NCBI GenBank assembly: GCA_027346125.1
Contig: DAIEST010000276.1
Coordinates: 1-15,318, forward strand
Source of the DNA: Leptospirillum sp.
GTDB taxonomy: Bacteria > Nitrospirota > Leptospirillia > Leptospirillales > Leptospirillaceae
Reading direction: 5' to 3'
DNA length: 15,318 bases
A model generated the notes under the pieces. It did not search any database and was not told the origin of the DNA. It was given only the letters and a program-made list of their open reading frames with translations. Below are positions 1 to 8,328 of the stretch, in pieces; positions within the stretch are counted from its first letter, which is position 1, and each line of letters begins with the position of its first letter. The translations under genes and the position numbers were made by a program.

Positions 1-85
<85 letters not shown>

Positions 86-97
86 TGCTCTTTTGCC

Positions 98-113
98 CTC
101 CCCTTGCGGGAAG
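98..113 (-). other. rRNA leader hairpin with GNRA-type loop
   Basis: On the minus strand the leader just before 16S reads CTTCCC-GCAA-GGGGAG, a 6-bp stem (one G-T pair) closed by a GCAA tetraloop, ending about 12 bases before the mature 16S end. Precursor rRNA leaders commonly fold locally and are cut by RNase III-type enzymes. A processing or folding role is inference. Confidence 0.4.
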
Positions 114-150
114 AGCGTGTTTCTGCGGGCCCGTCGATCGTTGCTGCTCC

Positions 151-170
151 TATTTAGTTGTCAATGATCC
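151..170 (-). promoter_or_regulatory. boxA-like antitermination element of the rRNA leader
   Basis: The minus strand reads GGATCATTGACAACTAAATA. This resembles the boxA-type stretch (TCTTTGA-AACTnAATA style) found between promoter and 16S in many bacteria, where Nus factors bind to allow antitermination. It lies downstream of both promoters, as expected. The match is by eye to a loose consensus. Confidence 0.45.
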
Positions 171-217
171 GCTTCCTAGTCTGCCCGAATCCGTTTCCGG
201 CTCCGAACAACCTTGCC

Positions 218-246
218 AGTCTATCCGTCCGGCAGGGCTTTGTCAA
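218..246 (-). promoter_or_regulatory. rRNA operon promoter P2 (sigma70-type)
   Basis: Minus strand: -35 TTGACA (241-246, perfect), a 17-base spacer (224-240), -10 TAGACT (218-223, 4 of 6). The expected start is near 211, about 125 bases before 16S. It is the downstream member of a tandem pair. Confidence 0.7.
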
Positions 247-291
247 TCCCCCGCCGCTTCCTCCCTTCCGGGTCTCCGCGTCGGGCTTTTA

Positions 292-320
292 CTTATAGGC
301 TTTCTCCCCCAGTCTGTCAA
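292..320 (-). promoter_or_regulatory. rRNA operon promoter P1 (sigma70-type)
   Basis: Minus strand: -35 TTGACA (315-320, perfect), an exact 17-base spacer (298-314), -10 TATAAG (292-297, 5 of 6). The expected start is near 285. An A-rich stretch at about 325-335 sits where an UP element would lie and falls inside the last codons of the amidotransferase gene. The -35 box begins 2 bases after that gene's TAG stop. Confidence 0.8.
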
Positions 321-322
321 GA

Positions 323-1030
323 CTATTTTTCAAGTTGTCCTATCCAGTCGCCGAAGATCTTTCTGGAAGCATCCTCCAGCACTGGAGCATATTTTTGGCC
401 GGCTTCCCTTAAAGCCCTCACACTTATTCCTTTTACTCCGCCAAGTTCGGACGTATGCCCCACGTACCAGCGCTCAAGATCATGTGCGGAAACCTCGCAA
501 TGAAACTGAAGACCAAGAACACGATTGCCATATGAGAAAGCTTGGTGCGGATAGATGTCGGAAGAAGCCAGCAACGTGCCCCCTGCCGGAAGATCAAAGG
601 TATCTCCGTGCCAGTGCAATACCCGAATAGCCTCTTTCTCGAGAATGTCCAGAGGAGAAAGCCTCCCTTCCTCTGTCAGGGAAAGGGTGGACCATCCGAT
701 TTCCTTTCTCCCTCCCGGATAGACCCGGGCACCCAGGACATGGGCCAGGATCTGTGCCCCCAGGCACACCCCAAAAAAAGCTCCTCCCCGTCCGAGATGT
801 TTTTCGATCAAATGCATTTCTTCAGTCAGGAAGGGATATTCGGCCGCCTCGTAAACCCCGATCGGGCCCCCAAGAACCACCATAAGATCATGGGAAAAAT
901 CCTCTTCGGAACGGTCTGCCAGGAAAGGAGCCTCAAGGAAGGAAAGGTCGTACCCGTTACCGGCGAGGGCCCCAGCAAGGGTCCCCAATCCCTCGAAGGC
1001 CACATGTTGGACGACAAGAGCAGATTTCAC
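323..1030 (-). CDS. Class I glutamine amidotransferase (GMP-synthase-like domain)
   Basis: This 235-residue protein is a stand-alone class I (triad) glutamine amidotransferase domain. Such domains release ammonia from glutamine or act on related amides. The nucleophile elbow GVCLGAQ places Cys89. The partner LQFHCE gives His177 and Glu179, and GGP near 54-56 fits the oxyanion region. It resembles the GMP-synthase-like group that lacks a synthetase domain; the substrate is unknown. The start is GTG (1028-1030) with a perfect AGGAGG 5 bases upstream (1036-1041). That Shine-Dalgarno overlaps the stop of the RND pump gene, so the gene is probably co-transcribed and coupled with the efflux unit. 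No terminator follows: the stop codon is 2 bases from the -35 box of rRNA promoter P1. Confidence 0.88.
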   Translation of the reverse strand: MKSALVVQHVAFEGLGTLAGALAGNGYDLSFLEAPFLADRSEEDFSHDLMVVLGGPIGVYEAAEYPFLTEEMHLIEKHLGRGGAFFGVCLGAQILAHVLGARVYPGGRKEIGWSTLSLTEEGRLSPLDILEKEAIRVLHWHGDTFDLPAGGTLLASSDIYPHQAFSYGNRVLGLQFHCEVSAHDLERWYVGHTSELGGVKGISVRALREAGQKYAPVLEDASRKIFGDWIGQLEK

Positions 1031-1039
1031 CGTATCCTC

Positions 1040-4000
1040 CTAGGGCTGCAGGGTGAGGCGTCCCCTTTTCACCATCATGAAAACCGATGGCAGGACAAGA
1101 AGTGTCATTATTGTCGAACTGAAAATACCGCCAACAACGACCGCTGCCAATGGTCGTTGCACATTCGCCCCCGTTCCGGTCGAGACCAGGAGCGGAAGGA
1201 TACCCAGGGTTCCCACCAGAGCGGTCATGATCACAGGTCGTACACGACGCGACGCCGCACGGATGATCGCCTCCTCCGGAGAGAATCCCTGCCGTTCGGC
1301 CTCCTGTGCAAAGGACAGGAGAAGAACGCCGTTCTGGACAGCCACTCCAAACAATGCAATAAAGCCGATGGAAGCAGGCACACTTAAAAATTCCCCGAAC
1401 CCCCTGAGCGCCAGAATCCCGCCAATCATCGAGAAAGGAATATTCAGAAGGATCAGGAGCGAATAACTGACGGAACGGAAGTTCCAGAAGAGAAGGACGA
1501 AAACCAGAAGGACAGTAAAAGGAACAAGAACCTTAAGCCTGGCCATGGTGATCTCCGTGTTCTGGAATTCGCCCCCATATTCAAGCCGAACCCCCATTGG
1601 AGGCGGCAGAAGGTCCCTGACCTTCTTTCGGATTTCCGAAACAACATGACTTGTCGCCCTGTCACGGATATTGAACTGAACCATCATCAGACGACTTCCA
1701 TCCTCATGAAAAATCCTCGATGGGCCGATCACCCGCCGGATACTGGCCAACTGCCCCAAAGGAACAGTCACCCCTTTTGGTGTTGTGATCAGAAGAGCCC
1801 GGATACGACTCACCGAAGAACGGTCTTCCTTGCGAAAACGGATATGCAGGTTGTAGCGCCGAACCCCTTTGATGACCTCTGAAGTGACTCCATCCGGACC
1901 GATCCCCATCCGGACGATTCGGTTGACATCCGAAACGTTCAGTCCGTAATTCGAGATCGCCTCGCGATCGACCTGAATATTGATGTATGGCTGCCCCGTA
2001 ATCCGTTGAACCGTAACCGAATAGACCCCTTTCACATTCTTGAGAAGCCCCGACAGCTTTTCCGAGTATCCGGCAAGATCTTCCATGCGATCCCCGAAAA
2101 CCTTGATCGCCACCATCGCCTTCACCCCGGACACCATCTCGTCGATCCGTTCCTGAATCGGCTGGGAAAGATTGAATGACACAGACGGAAGGGTTTTCTC
2201 CAGACTTCGCTCAATCTCCGAAACAAGCTTTTCTTTCGTGAGATGAGGAGGCCATTGGGAATGAGGCCGAAGCTTGACATATATCTCGGTATGTGAGGGC
2301 ACGTCCGTATCAGTTCCTGACTGTGCTCTCCCGATCCGTGACAGGGTCATCTCGACTTCCGGAAACGACAACAGAATCCGATTGATGACCCTGCTTGCCG
2401 AAGTCGTCTGTTTCAAAGAGGCTGATGGCCACAGATCCGCAAGAACGAGGATGGATCCTTCATCAAGAACCGGAATGAATTCACTTCCGGTACGGACCAG
2501 CACAAATGCCGCCAGAAGGATGAAAAGGAACCCTATACCGACGATATGGGTACGAAAAGGGAGAAGACGGGTCAGCAGCCTGGAATATCCTCCCTGGATG
2601 AAATGGAATAGACGCTCCCCGACCTTCCCCGAGAATCCCTGGGCTCCTCCCCGACTATAACTCATGAGGACCGGAACAAATGTCAACGCCAGAAACAACG
2701 AGGCCGCCAGTGCCAGAAGAATGGAAATCGCCATGGGAGAGAACATTTTTCCCGGAATTCCCGGCAGAAACAGAATCGGAAGAAAAACCACGGAAATAAT
2801 GGAAATCGAAAACAGAATGGGACGAACAACCTCTTCAACCGCCCGGACAATATCATCAAAGCCCAGCACATCTCCCTGTTCCCACTGATGTCGCTCGAGA
2901 TTCTCCACCATGACAATGGATGCATCCACCATCATCCCAATCCCGATGACAATCCCGCCCAGCGACATGAGATCGGCAGCCATGTGATACCAGTTCATGA
3001 TCAGGAATGTGATGAGGATGGAGATGGGCAGCGTGACCGCCACGACAAAGGACGCCCAGATTCGGCCCAGAAAAAGGATCAGGACCAGGATGACAAGAAG
3101 GCTCCCCTCGAGCAGCGCATGAACAACAGTCCTGACAGCATTCAGAATGAGCGGGGCAGAAGAATAATACGAACGGATCCTGATACCCGGAGGAAGGAGA
3201 TGGTTGTTGATTTCGTGAACTTTCCGGTCGATCCGCTGCAGGATTTTCAGCGCGTTTTCCCCACGAAGCATGATGACGGTTCCCTTGACGACTTCCCGGT
3301 CGCCAAGGAGGGCGTTCCCCCTTCGAACCTCATGCAAAACCCGGACAGTTCCAATATCCCTGATCAGAACGGGAACTCCGTTCCGGACGGCAACAACAAT
3401 CGATCCGATGTCCGCCCGGGACCGGATCCGGCCAATCCCCCGTACGATATAGGACTCCCCGCCGACATCAATATACCCGCCACCGACATTTTCGTTATTC
3501 CGCGATAATGCCTGAACGACCTGGTCCAGGGAGAGATGAAAACCCATGAGCCGGTAGGGATCCACATTGACGAAATACGCCTTGACATATCCTCCGTAAG
3601 ACAGGACAGAGGCTACTCCGTGGATGGTTCTCAGGGCTCTCTTCACAACCCAGTCCTGATAGGTTCGAAGAGTGAGCAGATCCGTCGTCGGACCCTCAAG
3701 TGTATATCGAAAAATACTTCCAGTGGGGGTCGATACGGCACCGAGAACGGAATACACGCCTTTCGGCAACGATGTCCGGGACTCTGCCAGACGTTCCATC
3801 ACTTGTGAACGCGCCCGATAAACGTCCACGCTGTCACGGAACACCACAGTGACAGCTGATAAACCAAAGAGGGTCTTGGAGCGGATCAGGACCACACCGG
3901 GAAGACCATTCAGAACCATTTCGATGGAATTGGTTATCTGCTTTTCGACCTCGACAGGTGCCATTCCCGGAGCCTCGGTCAAGACCGTCACCGATACGGG

Positions 4001-4135
4001 AGAAACATCCGGCAGCGCGTCGACAGACAAGGATCGGAGGGACAACCCCCCCGCAGCGGCAAGGATGGAAACCAGAATAATGATCAGAAAACGATTTTCG
4101 AGAATCCTGTAAAAAAAGGACTTATTCATCGTCAC
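1040..4135 (-). CDS. Heavy-metal efflux RND pump (CusA/CzcA family)
   Basis: This 1031-residue inner-membrane proton antiporter is the pump subunit of a tripartite metal-efflux system. Length and topology fit: one N-terminal membrane helix (about 16-36), a large periplasmic loop, helix bundles (about 340-490 and 530-550), a second periplasmic loop (about 555-865) and C-terminal helices (870-1022). The helix-4 signature MMVDASIVMVEN (401-412) carries the proton-relay Asp404. GVAVQNG (930-936) and STGTGA (985-990) are further family marks. The start ATG (4133-4135) overlaps the adaptor gene by 14 bases; a second ATG at 4127-4129 is possible. Helix 4 looks monovalent-metal-like (CusA), but the periplasmic Met ligands of CusA are not obvious, so I do not name the metal. 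Confidence 0.93.
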   Translation of the reverse strand: MTMNKSFFYRILENRFLIIILVSILAAAGGLSLRSLSVDALPDVSPVSVTVLTEAPGMAPVEVEKQITNSIEMVLNGLPGVVLIRSKTLFGLSAVTVVFRDSVDVYRARSQVMERLAESRTSLPKGVYSVLGAVSTPTGSIFRYTLEGPTTDLLTLRTYQDWVVKRALRTIHGVASVLSYGGYVKAYFVNVDPYRLMGFHLSLDQVVQALSRNNENVGGGYIDVGGESYIVRGIGRIRSRADIGSIVVAVRNGVPVLIRDIGTVRVLHEVRRGNALLGDREVVKGTVIMLRGENALKILQRIDRKVHEINNHLLPPGIRIRSYYSSAPLILNAVRTVVHALLEGSLLVILVLILFLGRIWASFVVAVTLPISILITFLIMNWYHMAADLMSLGGIVIGIGMMVDASIVMVENLERHQWEQGDVLGFDDIVRAVEEVVRPILFSISIISVVFLPILFLPGIPGKMFSPMAISILLALAASLFLALTFVPVLMSYSRGGAQGFSGKVGERLFHFIQGGYSRLLTRLLPFRTHIVGIGFLFILLAAFVLVRTGSEFIPVLDEGSILVLADLWPSASLKQTTSASRVINRILLSFPEVEMTLSRIGRAQSGTDTDVPSHTEIYVKLRPHSQWPPHLTKEKLVSEIERSLEKTLPSVSFNLSQPIQERIDEMVSGVKAMVAIKVFGDRMEDLAGYSEKLSGLLKNVKGVYSVTVQRITGQPYINIQVDREAISNYGLNVSDVNRIVRMGIGPDGVTSEVIKGVRRYNLHIRFRKEDRSSVSRIRALLITTPKGVTVPLGQLASIRRVIGPSRIFHEDGSRLMMVQFNIRDRATSHVVSEIRKKVRDLLPPPMGVRLEYGGEFQNTEITMARLKVLVPFTVLLVFVLLFWNFRSVSYSLLILLNIPFSMIGGILALRGFGEFLSVPASIGFIALFGVAVQNGVLLLSFAQEAERQGFSPEEAIIRAASRRVRPVIMTALVGTLGILPLLVSTGTGANVQRPLAAVVVGGIFSSTIMTLLVLPSVFMMVKRGRLTLQP

Positions 4136-5246
4136 TGGCGGAGCCGTTCTTCATCTTCTCAAACTGGGCCTTGATCCAGAAACCATTGTGGTCCACGATC
4201 CGGACTCCTGGAGACAAATGGTCTGATACCGGAACCTTTCCTCCTTCGGAGCGACCGGCCTGGACCGGAACCATCTGGAACAACCCGGGTTTTCTCTGGA
4301 TAAAAAGAACTGTCCTGTTGTTCTCCAGAAAAACGGATTCACGGGGAACCCAGAGATGTTGCCCCCGATAGGGCACAAGCAGGTCCACAGAAACGAACAT
4401 TCCAGGCCGGAGCACCAGATTCTGGTTCGCAAAGATCCCACGGACCAGAACGGTTCTTGTTCTTGGATCCGCAGTGGGACTGATATAGATCACGTGACCG
4501 GAAAGACGCATGCGCGATTCAGGAACAAGGATCTTCATCCTGTCACCCAGGTTCACCCCCGGAATATCCTGCTGGTAGAGTCGCCCGTTCACACGAACCC
4601 AATCCATGTTCCCGATCGTGAACAGGCGGGCGCCCGAATAAACCGTCTGCCCGGAGATCGCATTTTTTTTCAGTACATACCCGTTGATATCAGACCGGAT
4701 TGCCAGGTATCTCCGAATACGCTGGGTCTTTCGAAGAGTGTCGATCTCCCCTTCCAGAACACCCAGATTGCGAAGTTTCATCACCGCAGCTTCGGTAATT
4801 TTTTCTGAAAAACCCTGGTTCGCAGGATCCTTTCCGCTGATCTCGGCCAGTTTTACCGCTTGCAGATACTCTTGCTGCGCCTCGATGTAGTCCGGGCTGA
4901 AGACCGTCACAAGAACCTGGTATTTGGTGACATGATCTCCCGTATCGGCATAGACTTTCCCAATCCGGCCAAAGATCTGGGTACTGACCCCCAGCGACCG
5001 CACAGTGACATAACTCACCCGATCGGCGATAAGCGCCACAACCCCGGAAATCCGGATGCGTCGGGCGCCATGACGGGGAGAATAGGGATGGGAGGTAATA
5101 CCCAACGAACGAACCGTGTCCGGAGAAAGGGAAATCAGATCATCCGAGACATGCAAAGGGGCTGCCTGCGCCAAATGCGGCAAGGCAACCACTCCTGCCG
5201 CAAGAAAGAGCACCTTTCTTACAAAAAGGGAAAAAGTCTGTCTCAA
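4122..5246 (-). CDS. RND efflux periplasmic adaptor (membrane-fusion protein, CusB/CzcB family)
   Basis: This 374-residue periplasmic adaptor links the RND pump to an outer-membrane channel. Residues 1-28 form a signal peptide (basic start, hydrophobic core, LAQA then AP). A lipoyl/barrel-sandwich half lies near 88-118 (GRIGKVYADTGDHV). A helical hairpin follows at about 121-180, then the second lipoyl half (about 182-215, with GYVLKKNAISGQTV), a beta-barrel (about 216-295) and a membrane-proximal domain (about 296-365). The start is TTG (5244-5246), supported by AGAGG 8 bases upstream; no ATG or GTG lies upstream in frame. No methionine-rich N-terminal metal site like that of CusB is visible. 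The gene overlaps the pump gene. No outer-membrane factor gene is in the window, so a channel must be encoded elsewhere. Confidence 0.9.
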   Translation of the reverse strand: MRQTFSLFVRKVLFLAAGVVALPHLAQAAPLHVSDDLISLSPDTVRSLGITSHPYSPRHGARRIRISGVVALIADRVSYVTVRSLGVSTQIFGRIGKVYADTGDHVTKYQVLVTVFSPDYIEAQQEYLQAVKLAEISGKDPANQGFSEKITEAAVMKLRNLGVLEGEIDTLRKTQRIRRYLAIRSDINGYVLKKNAISGQTVYSGARLFTIGNMDWVRVNGRLYQQDIPGVNLGDRMKILVPESRMRLSGHVIYISPTADPRTRTVLVRGIFANQNLVLRPGMFVSVDLLVPYRGQHLWVPRESVFLENNRTVLFIQRKPGLFQMVPVQAGRSEGGKVPVSDHLSPGVRIVDHNGFWIKAQFEKMKNGSASDDE

Positions 5247-5298
5247 GTTGAATGCCTCTGAATAAAAGAATGTCCATTTGCGAGCAGGAAAAACAGAC

Positions 5299-6558
5299 TT
5301 ACGTCCCGGGAGGGGTTGAGTTTACCCGGCAATAGAAGCGTTTTCCCACTTTCAGAATGTCTCCAGCCGGAGAAACAAGCAAAAAAGGATCCAGAACCGT
5401 CTGACCATTCCAGTCCACCGCCCCTTGCCGGATCAATTGCTTGGCCAGAGTTTCACTTTTGGCAGCACCAATACTCACCATGACAGACGACAACCTGATC
5501 GGCCCCTGGGAAACGGAGTACTCCGGGATTTCCTCCGGCACTTCCCTTCGGGAAAAGACCCTTTCAAATGACGCTTCCGCCTTTTCCGATTCTGCTACCC
5601 CATGAAACTGCGAAACGATCGCCTTCGCCAGCAGAACCTTGGCTTCTTTCGGATGCATATTGGCAAGGAATGAGGGATCGAGATCCGTCAGAAGAGTTGC
5701 ATAAGAAGCCGTCAGCCTGTCCGGAATCGACATCAACCGGCCAAACATCTCATTCGCACCATCCTCCAGCGCGACCGCATTCCCGAGACTCTTGCTCATT
5801 TTCTTTTCTCCATCCACTCCCACAAGCAGAGGCAGCGTCAGGACAACCTGCGGCTCCATCTGATGCTGACGCATCAGATCCCGTCCCACAAGAAGATTGA
5901 AAAGCTGGTCCGATCCTCCCAGCTCCACATCACTGCGCAAAGAGACAGAGTCATACCCCTGGATCAGCGGATAAAGCAACTCGTGCAAGTGAATGGGAAG
6001 CCGCTCCGACATCCTTTTCTGAAAGTCGTCCCGCTCAAGGAATCGGGCAACTGTCTGAAGAGCTGCAAGACGAATGAGCCCCGAGACTCCCAGAGGGTTC
6101 ATCCAGGAACTATTGAATACGACATCGGTACGATCGGGAAGAAGGATACGGAACACCTGATCCGCATATGTCCTGGCATTTTCAGCGATCTGCTGGGAAG
6201 TCAGAGGCTTGCGGATTTCCGACCGTCCTGTCGGATCGCCGATCAGGGCAGTAAAGTCTCCGATGACAAACTGTACGATATGTCCCATTTCCTGAAACTG
6301 GCGAAGCTTCTTTAAAAGAACGCAGTGGCCGAGGTGCAGATCAGGGGAAGTGGGATCGAAACCTGCCTTGACCTTGAGCGGAACCTGGGACTTGAATGAT
6401 TTTTCGAGTTTTCTCCCAAACTCTTCCTGCACATGGAGATCCACAACCCCACGCAACAGGATCGGAAGAGCCTGTTCGGGAGAAGCAACAGCGGTCGGAC
6501 TTATCAAAGCATCAACCCCTTGACCATAATGTAATGCCCCGGGTGGGCGTAATGACAC
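5299..6558 (-). CDS. tyrS: Tyrosyl-tRNA synthetase
   Basis: This cytoplasmic class I aminoacyl-tRNA synthetase charges tRNA-Tyr. Visible marks are the HIGH-type motif HLGH (75-78), the KMSKS loop (253-257), the tyrosine-pocket region GYDSVSLRSDVELGGSDQ (201-218) and a C-terminal S4-like RNA-binding domain (about 355-412). The form resembles the TyrZ/type-2 enzymes, which are about 400 residues long. The start is uncertain. GTG at 6556-6558 has GGGGGA 5 bases upstream. TTG at 6505-6507 (codon 18) has AAGGGG 7 bases upstream and would give a 402-residue protein, closer to the usual length. It follows the 6633-7871 gene by 74 bases and precedes the efflux unit by 52. Confidence 0.96.
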   Translation of the reverse strand: MSLRPPGALHYGQGVDALISPTAVASPEQALPILLRGVVDLHVQEEFGRKLEKSFKSQVPLKVKAGFDPTSPDLHLGHCVLLKKLRQFQEMGHIVQFVIGDFTALIGDPTGRSEIRKPLTSQQIAENARTYADQVFRILLPDRTDVVFNSSWMNPLGVSGLIRLAALQTVARFLERDDFQKRMSERLPIHLHELLYPLIQGYDSVSLRSDVELGGSDQLFNLLVGRDLMRQHQMEPQVVLTLPLLVGVDGEKKMSKSLGNAVALEDGANEMFGRLMSIPDRLTASYATLLTDLDPSFLANMHPKEAKVLLAKAIVSQFHGVAESEKAEASFERVFSRREVPEEIPEYSVSQGPIRLSSVMVSIGAAKSETLAKQLIRQGAVDWNGQTVLDPFLLVSPAGDILKVGKRFYCRVNSTPPGT

Positions 6559-6603
6559 TCAATTCCCCCGCGCCAAAGGGAAAAACACATCATATACCCC
6601 CCT

Positions 6604-6632
6604 ATACTATTACAACACGCATGAATAGACAA
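6604..6632 (-). promoter_or_regulatory. Candidate promoter for tyrS
   Basis: In the AT-richer gap before tyrS the minus strand shows TTGTCT (6627-6632), a 17-base spacer and TAGTAT (6604-6609). Each hexamer matches 4 of 6 consensus positions. Alternative alignments exist, for example TTGTAA with TATGAT but only 15 bases apart. Weak by sequence alone. Confidence 0.3.
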
Positions 6633-7871
6633 TCATCGAAACTTGAGGACGTAGAACAGCTGACGGATCCAGTCATCCGTCAGAAACGGAAGACGGGTCG
6701 GATCCAAGATCCTCTGAATGGGTCCCATCGTCATCAGATAGGGCTCCCTGATACGCCATCCGTTTTTAGGCAGTTCATCCGAATAAACAAGGATCGGATC
6801 CGGCGGCGTCAATTCACGAAGCACCGCCGATCGAGGGATTCCCCTCAAAAGAAGGGGCTCCAGATTCATCAAGGGGCTTCCCCCTTTCTTTTCCTCACCT
6901 GATCGACGGACTGTGACCTGATAACGGATCTCTTTCTCCCCGACTGATCGCCCCTGAAACAGAACGGACGGAATCCCGTTCCTGGACGGAGTCAGAAACT
7001 GCAAGGGCCATACATCCGGAATCAGTGATTCCGGAACCCGCCACTCCCAACGGTCGATTCCCAATGGGACTTCATTCTCACCGGAAAGGTCCAGAAGAAA
7101 ATCGAATCGTTCCCCTTTTCCCTGAGACTCAATAAAAACCCCTTTTCTACGGCCTTCCATCCGGACCGTAAAAGGAGAACCGCCCCATTCCCGGACGGAT
7201 TTCTTCAGGTTTTTATGCACAACCTTCAACACTTCGCGATAGAGGAGGGGTTCGTTGGGATAGCTTGTCCATCCGTTCAGTAGCGCAACGAGGGAACGGA
7301 CGGAGAAAACACTGTTACGGGAGTCAGCGAAAAGACCCAGAAATGGCTTCATCGCCTCGAGAAACGAAAGCCATTCCTCCAGGGGGGGCGGCTGGGAGGC
7401 CAAAAGACTCCGAAGGCCCCGCTCATGACGGCGAAACCGATATCTGTGCCACCAGGAAAAGAGTTTCGTTGTAAAATCGGGCGGGAACTGGAAACGGGAC
7501 ATCTCCTGTTTCATTCCACTGAACAGTTCAGGAATGAGCGATTCCTGAATCGCTGGAAATCCGGGCATCCACCGAACCCGCTCCAGTTCAGAGAAACCTG
7601 ATCTCAGCTCCGGAACCCCCAAAAGCTGCCATCTCTCTCCCAGAAAAACCATCGATGGGGATAATGAGTGGTAGAAGCGGGGGTCTTCCAGCGGAAAACC
7701 CGCAGCATCCAGAAAATAGTTCAGGGGAAGCCCCGGAAGTCCCCCCAAAAGAGATGGACACATCACCGGCTCTTCTTCGTGAAGAATCACCGGTTCGTAC
7801 CCCCGTTTCTCCGCAAGGAGTGCAGCCATCAAGGGCAGCACTCCACGTCCCGCAATCAATAGTTTTGGCAC
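6633..7871 (-). CDS. Uncharacterised protein with degenerate FAD/NAD(P)-binding N-terminus
   Basis: I do not recognise this 412-residue protein as a named family. Residues 3-34 look like a Rossmann beta-alpha-beta unit: hydrophobic LLIAG, then GRGVLP instead of GxGxxG, a long Ala/Leu helix, and PVILHEEE ending in an acidic cluster. The layout around 225-275 (GG, a basic stretch, then FDFLLDLSGE) recalls the second dinucleotide-contacting segment of phytoene-desaturase or amine-oxidase-like flavoproteins. The glycine pattern is broken, so cofactor binding is uncertain. No signal peptide or membrane helix is evident; the middle is rich in Trp, Arg and Phe. The start is GTG (7869-7871) with GGGG 6 bases upstream. 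It follows ndk by 15 bases, so it is probably in one transcript with it. Confidence 0.75.
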   Translation of the reverse strand: MPKLLIAGRGVLPLMAALLAEKRGYEPVILHEEEPVMCPSLLGGLPGLPLNYFLDAAGFPLEDPRFYHSLSPSMVFLGERWQLLGVPELRSGFSELERVRWMPGFPAIQESLIPELFSGMKQEMSRFQFPPDFTTKLFSWWHRYRFRRHERGLRSLLASQPPPLEEWLSFLEAMKPFLGLFADSRNSVFSVRSLVALLNGWTSYPNEPLLYREVLKVVHKNLKKSVREWGGSPFTVRMEGRRKGVFIESQGKGERFDFLLDLSGENEVPLGIDRWEWRVPESLIPDVWPLQFLTPSRNGIPSVLFQGRSVGEKEIRYQVTVRRSGEEKKGGSPLMNLEPLLLRGIPRSAVLRELTPPDPILVYSDELPKNGWRIREPYLMTMGPIQRILDPTRLPFLTDDWIRQLFYVLKFR

Positions 7872-7886
7872 ATCAAACCCCGACGA

Positions 7887-8303
7887 TCAAAAGACTTCAG
7901 ATGCCGGAAAAAAATAAGCGATCTCGAAACGGGCCGTTTCAGGAGAATCGCTCCCATGGATGGCGTTCTCTTCGATCGAAGCTCCATACAGCTTTCTGAG
8001 AGAATCGGGTTCCGCCTTCCCGGGATCGGTCGCACCCATCAGCGCCCGATGATCAGCAATCGCATTTTCCTTTTCCAGAACGAGCGTCATCACAGGTCCG
8101 GAAATCATGAACTGCGTCAAGCTTGCAAAAAAGGGACGTTCCCGATGCACATGATAGAATCCTTCCGCTTCCCTCAGGGAAAGATGTCTGATTTTCCCTG
8201 CGCAAATCCGGAATCCTTCACGTTCATAACGGGCCAGAATCGCTCCCATATGTTTTTTCCGAAAAGCATCCGGCTTAATGATGGCCAATGTTCGTTCTAA
8301 CAT
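7887..8303 (-). CDS. ndk: Nucleoside diphosphate kinase
   Basis: Ndk moves the gamma-phosphate of ATP to other (d)NDPs through a phospho-histidine, balancing cytoplasmic NTP pools. The 138-residue length is typical. All expected active-site residues can be placed: Lys10 (IIKPDA), Tyr50, Arg86, Arg103, Asn113 and the catalytic His116 in NAIHGSDS. The start is ATG (8301-8303), with a strong AAGGAG 10 bases upstream. The 69-base gap to the preceding gene has no convincing promoter or terminator, so it may be read from the upstream operon or from a promoter I cannot identify. The next gene starts 15 bases after its stop. Confidence 0.97.
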   Translation of the reverse strand: MLERTLAIIKPDAFRKKHMGAILARYEREGFRICAGKIRHLSLREAEGFYHVHRERPFFASLTQFMISGPVMTLVLEKENAIADHRALMGATDPGKAEPDSLRKLYGASIEENAIHGSDSPETARFEIAYFFPASEVF

Positions 8304-8328
8304 AAAAATCAGACTCCTTAGTTGAATT

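Noticed and set aside
542..1387. Plus-strand open frame of 281 codons opposite the amidotransferase and pump genes
   Set aside because: It spans the junction of two well-supported minus-strand genes and its low-complexity, basic translation matches nothing recognisable.
2888..3508. Plus-strand open frame of 206 codons inside the RND pump gene
   Set aside because: Asp/Asn/Pro-rich shadow translation opposite a conserved pump sequence; no ribosome-binding site or domain.
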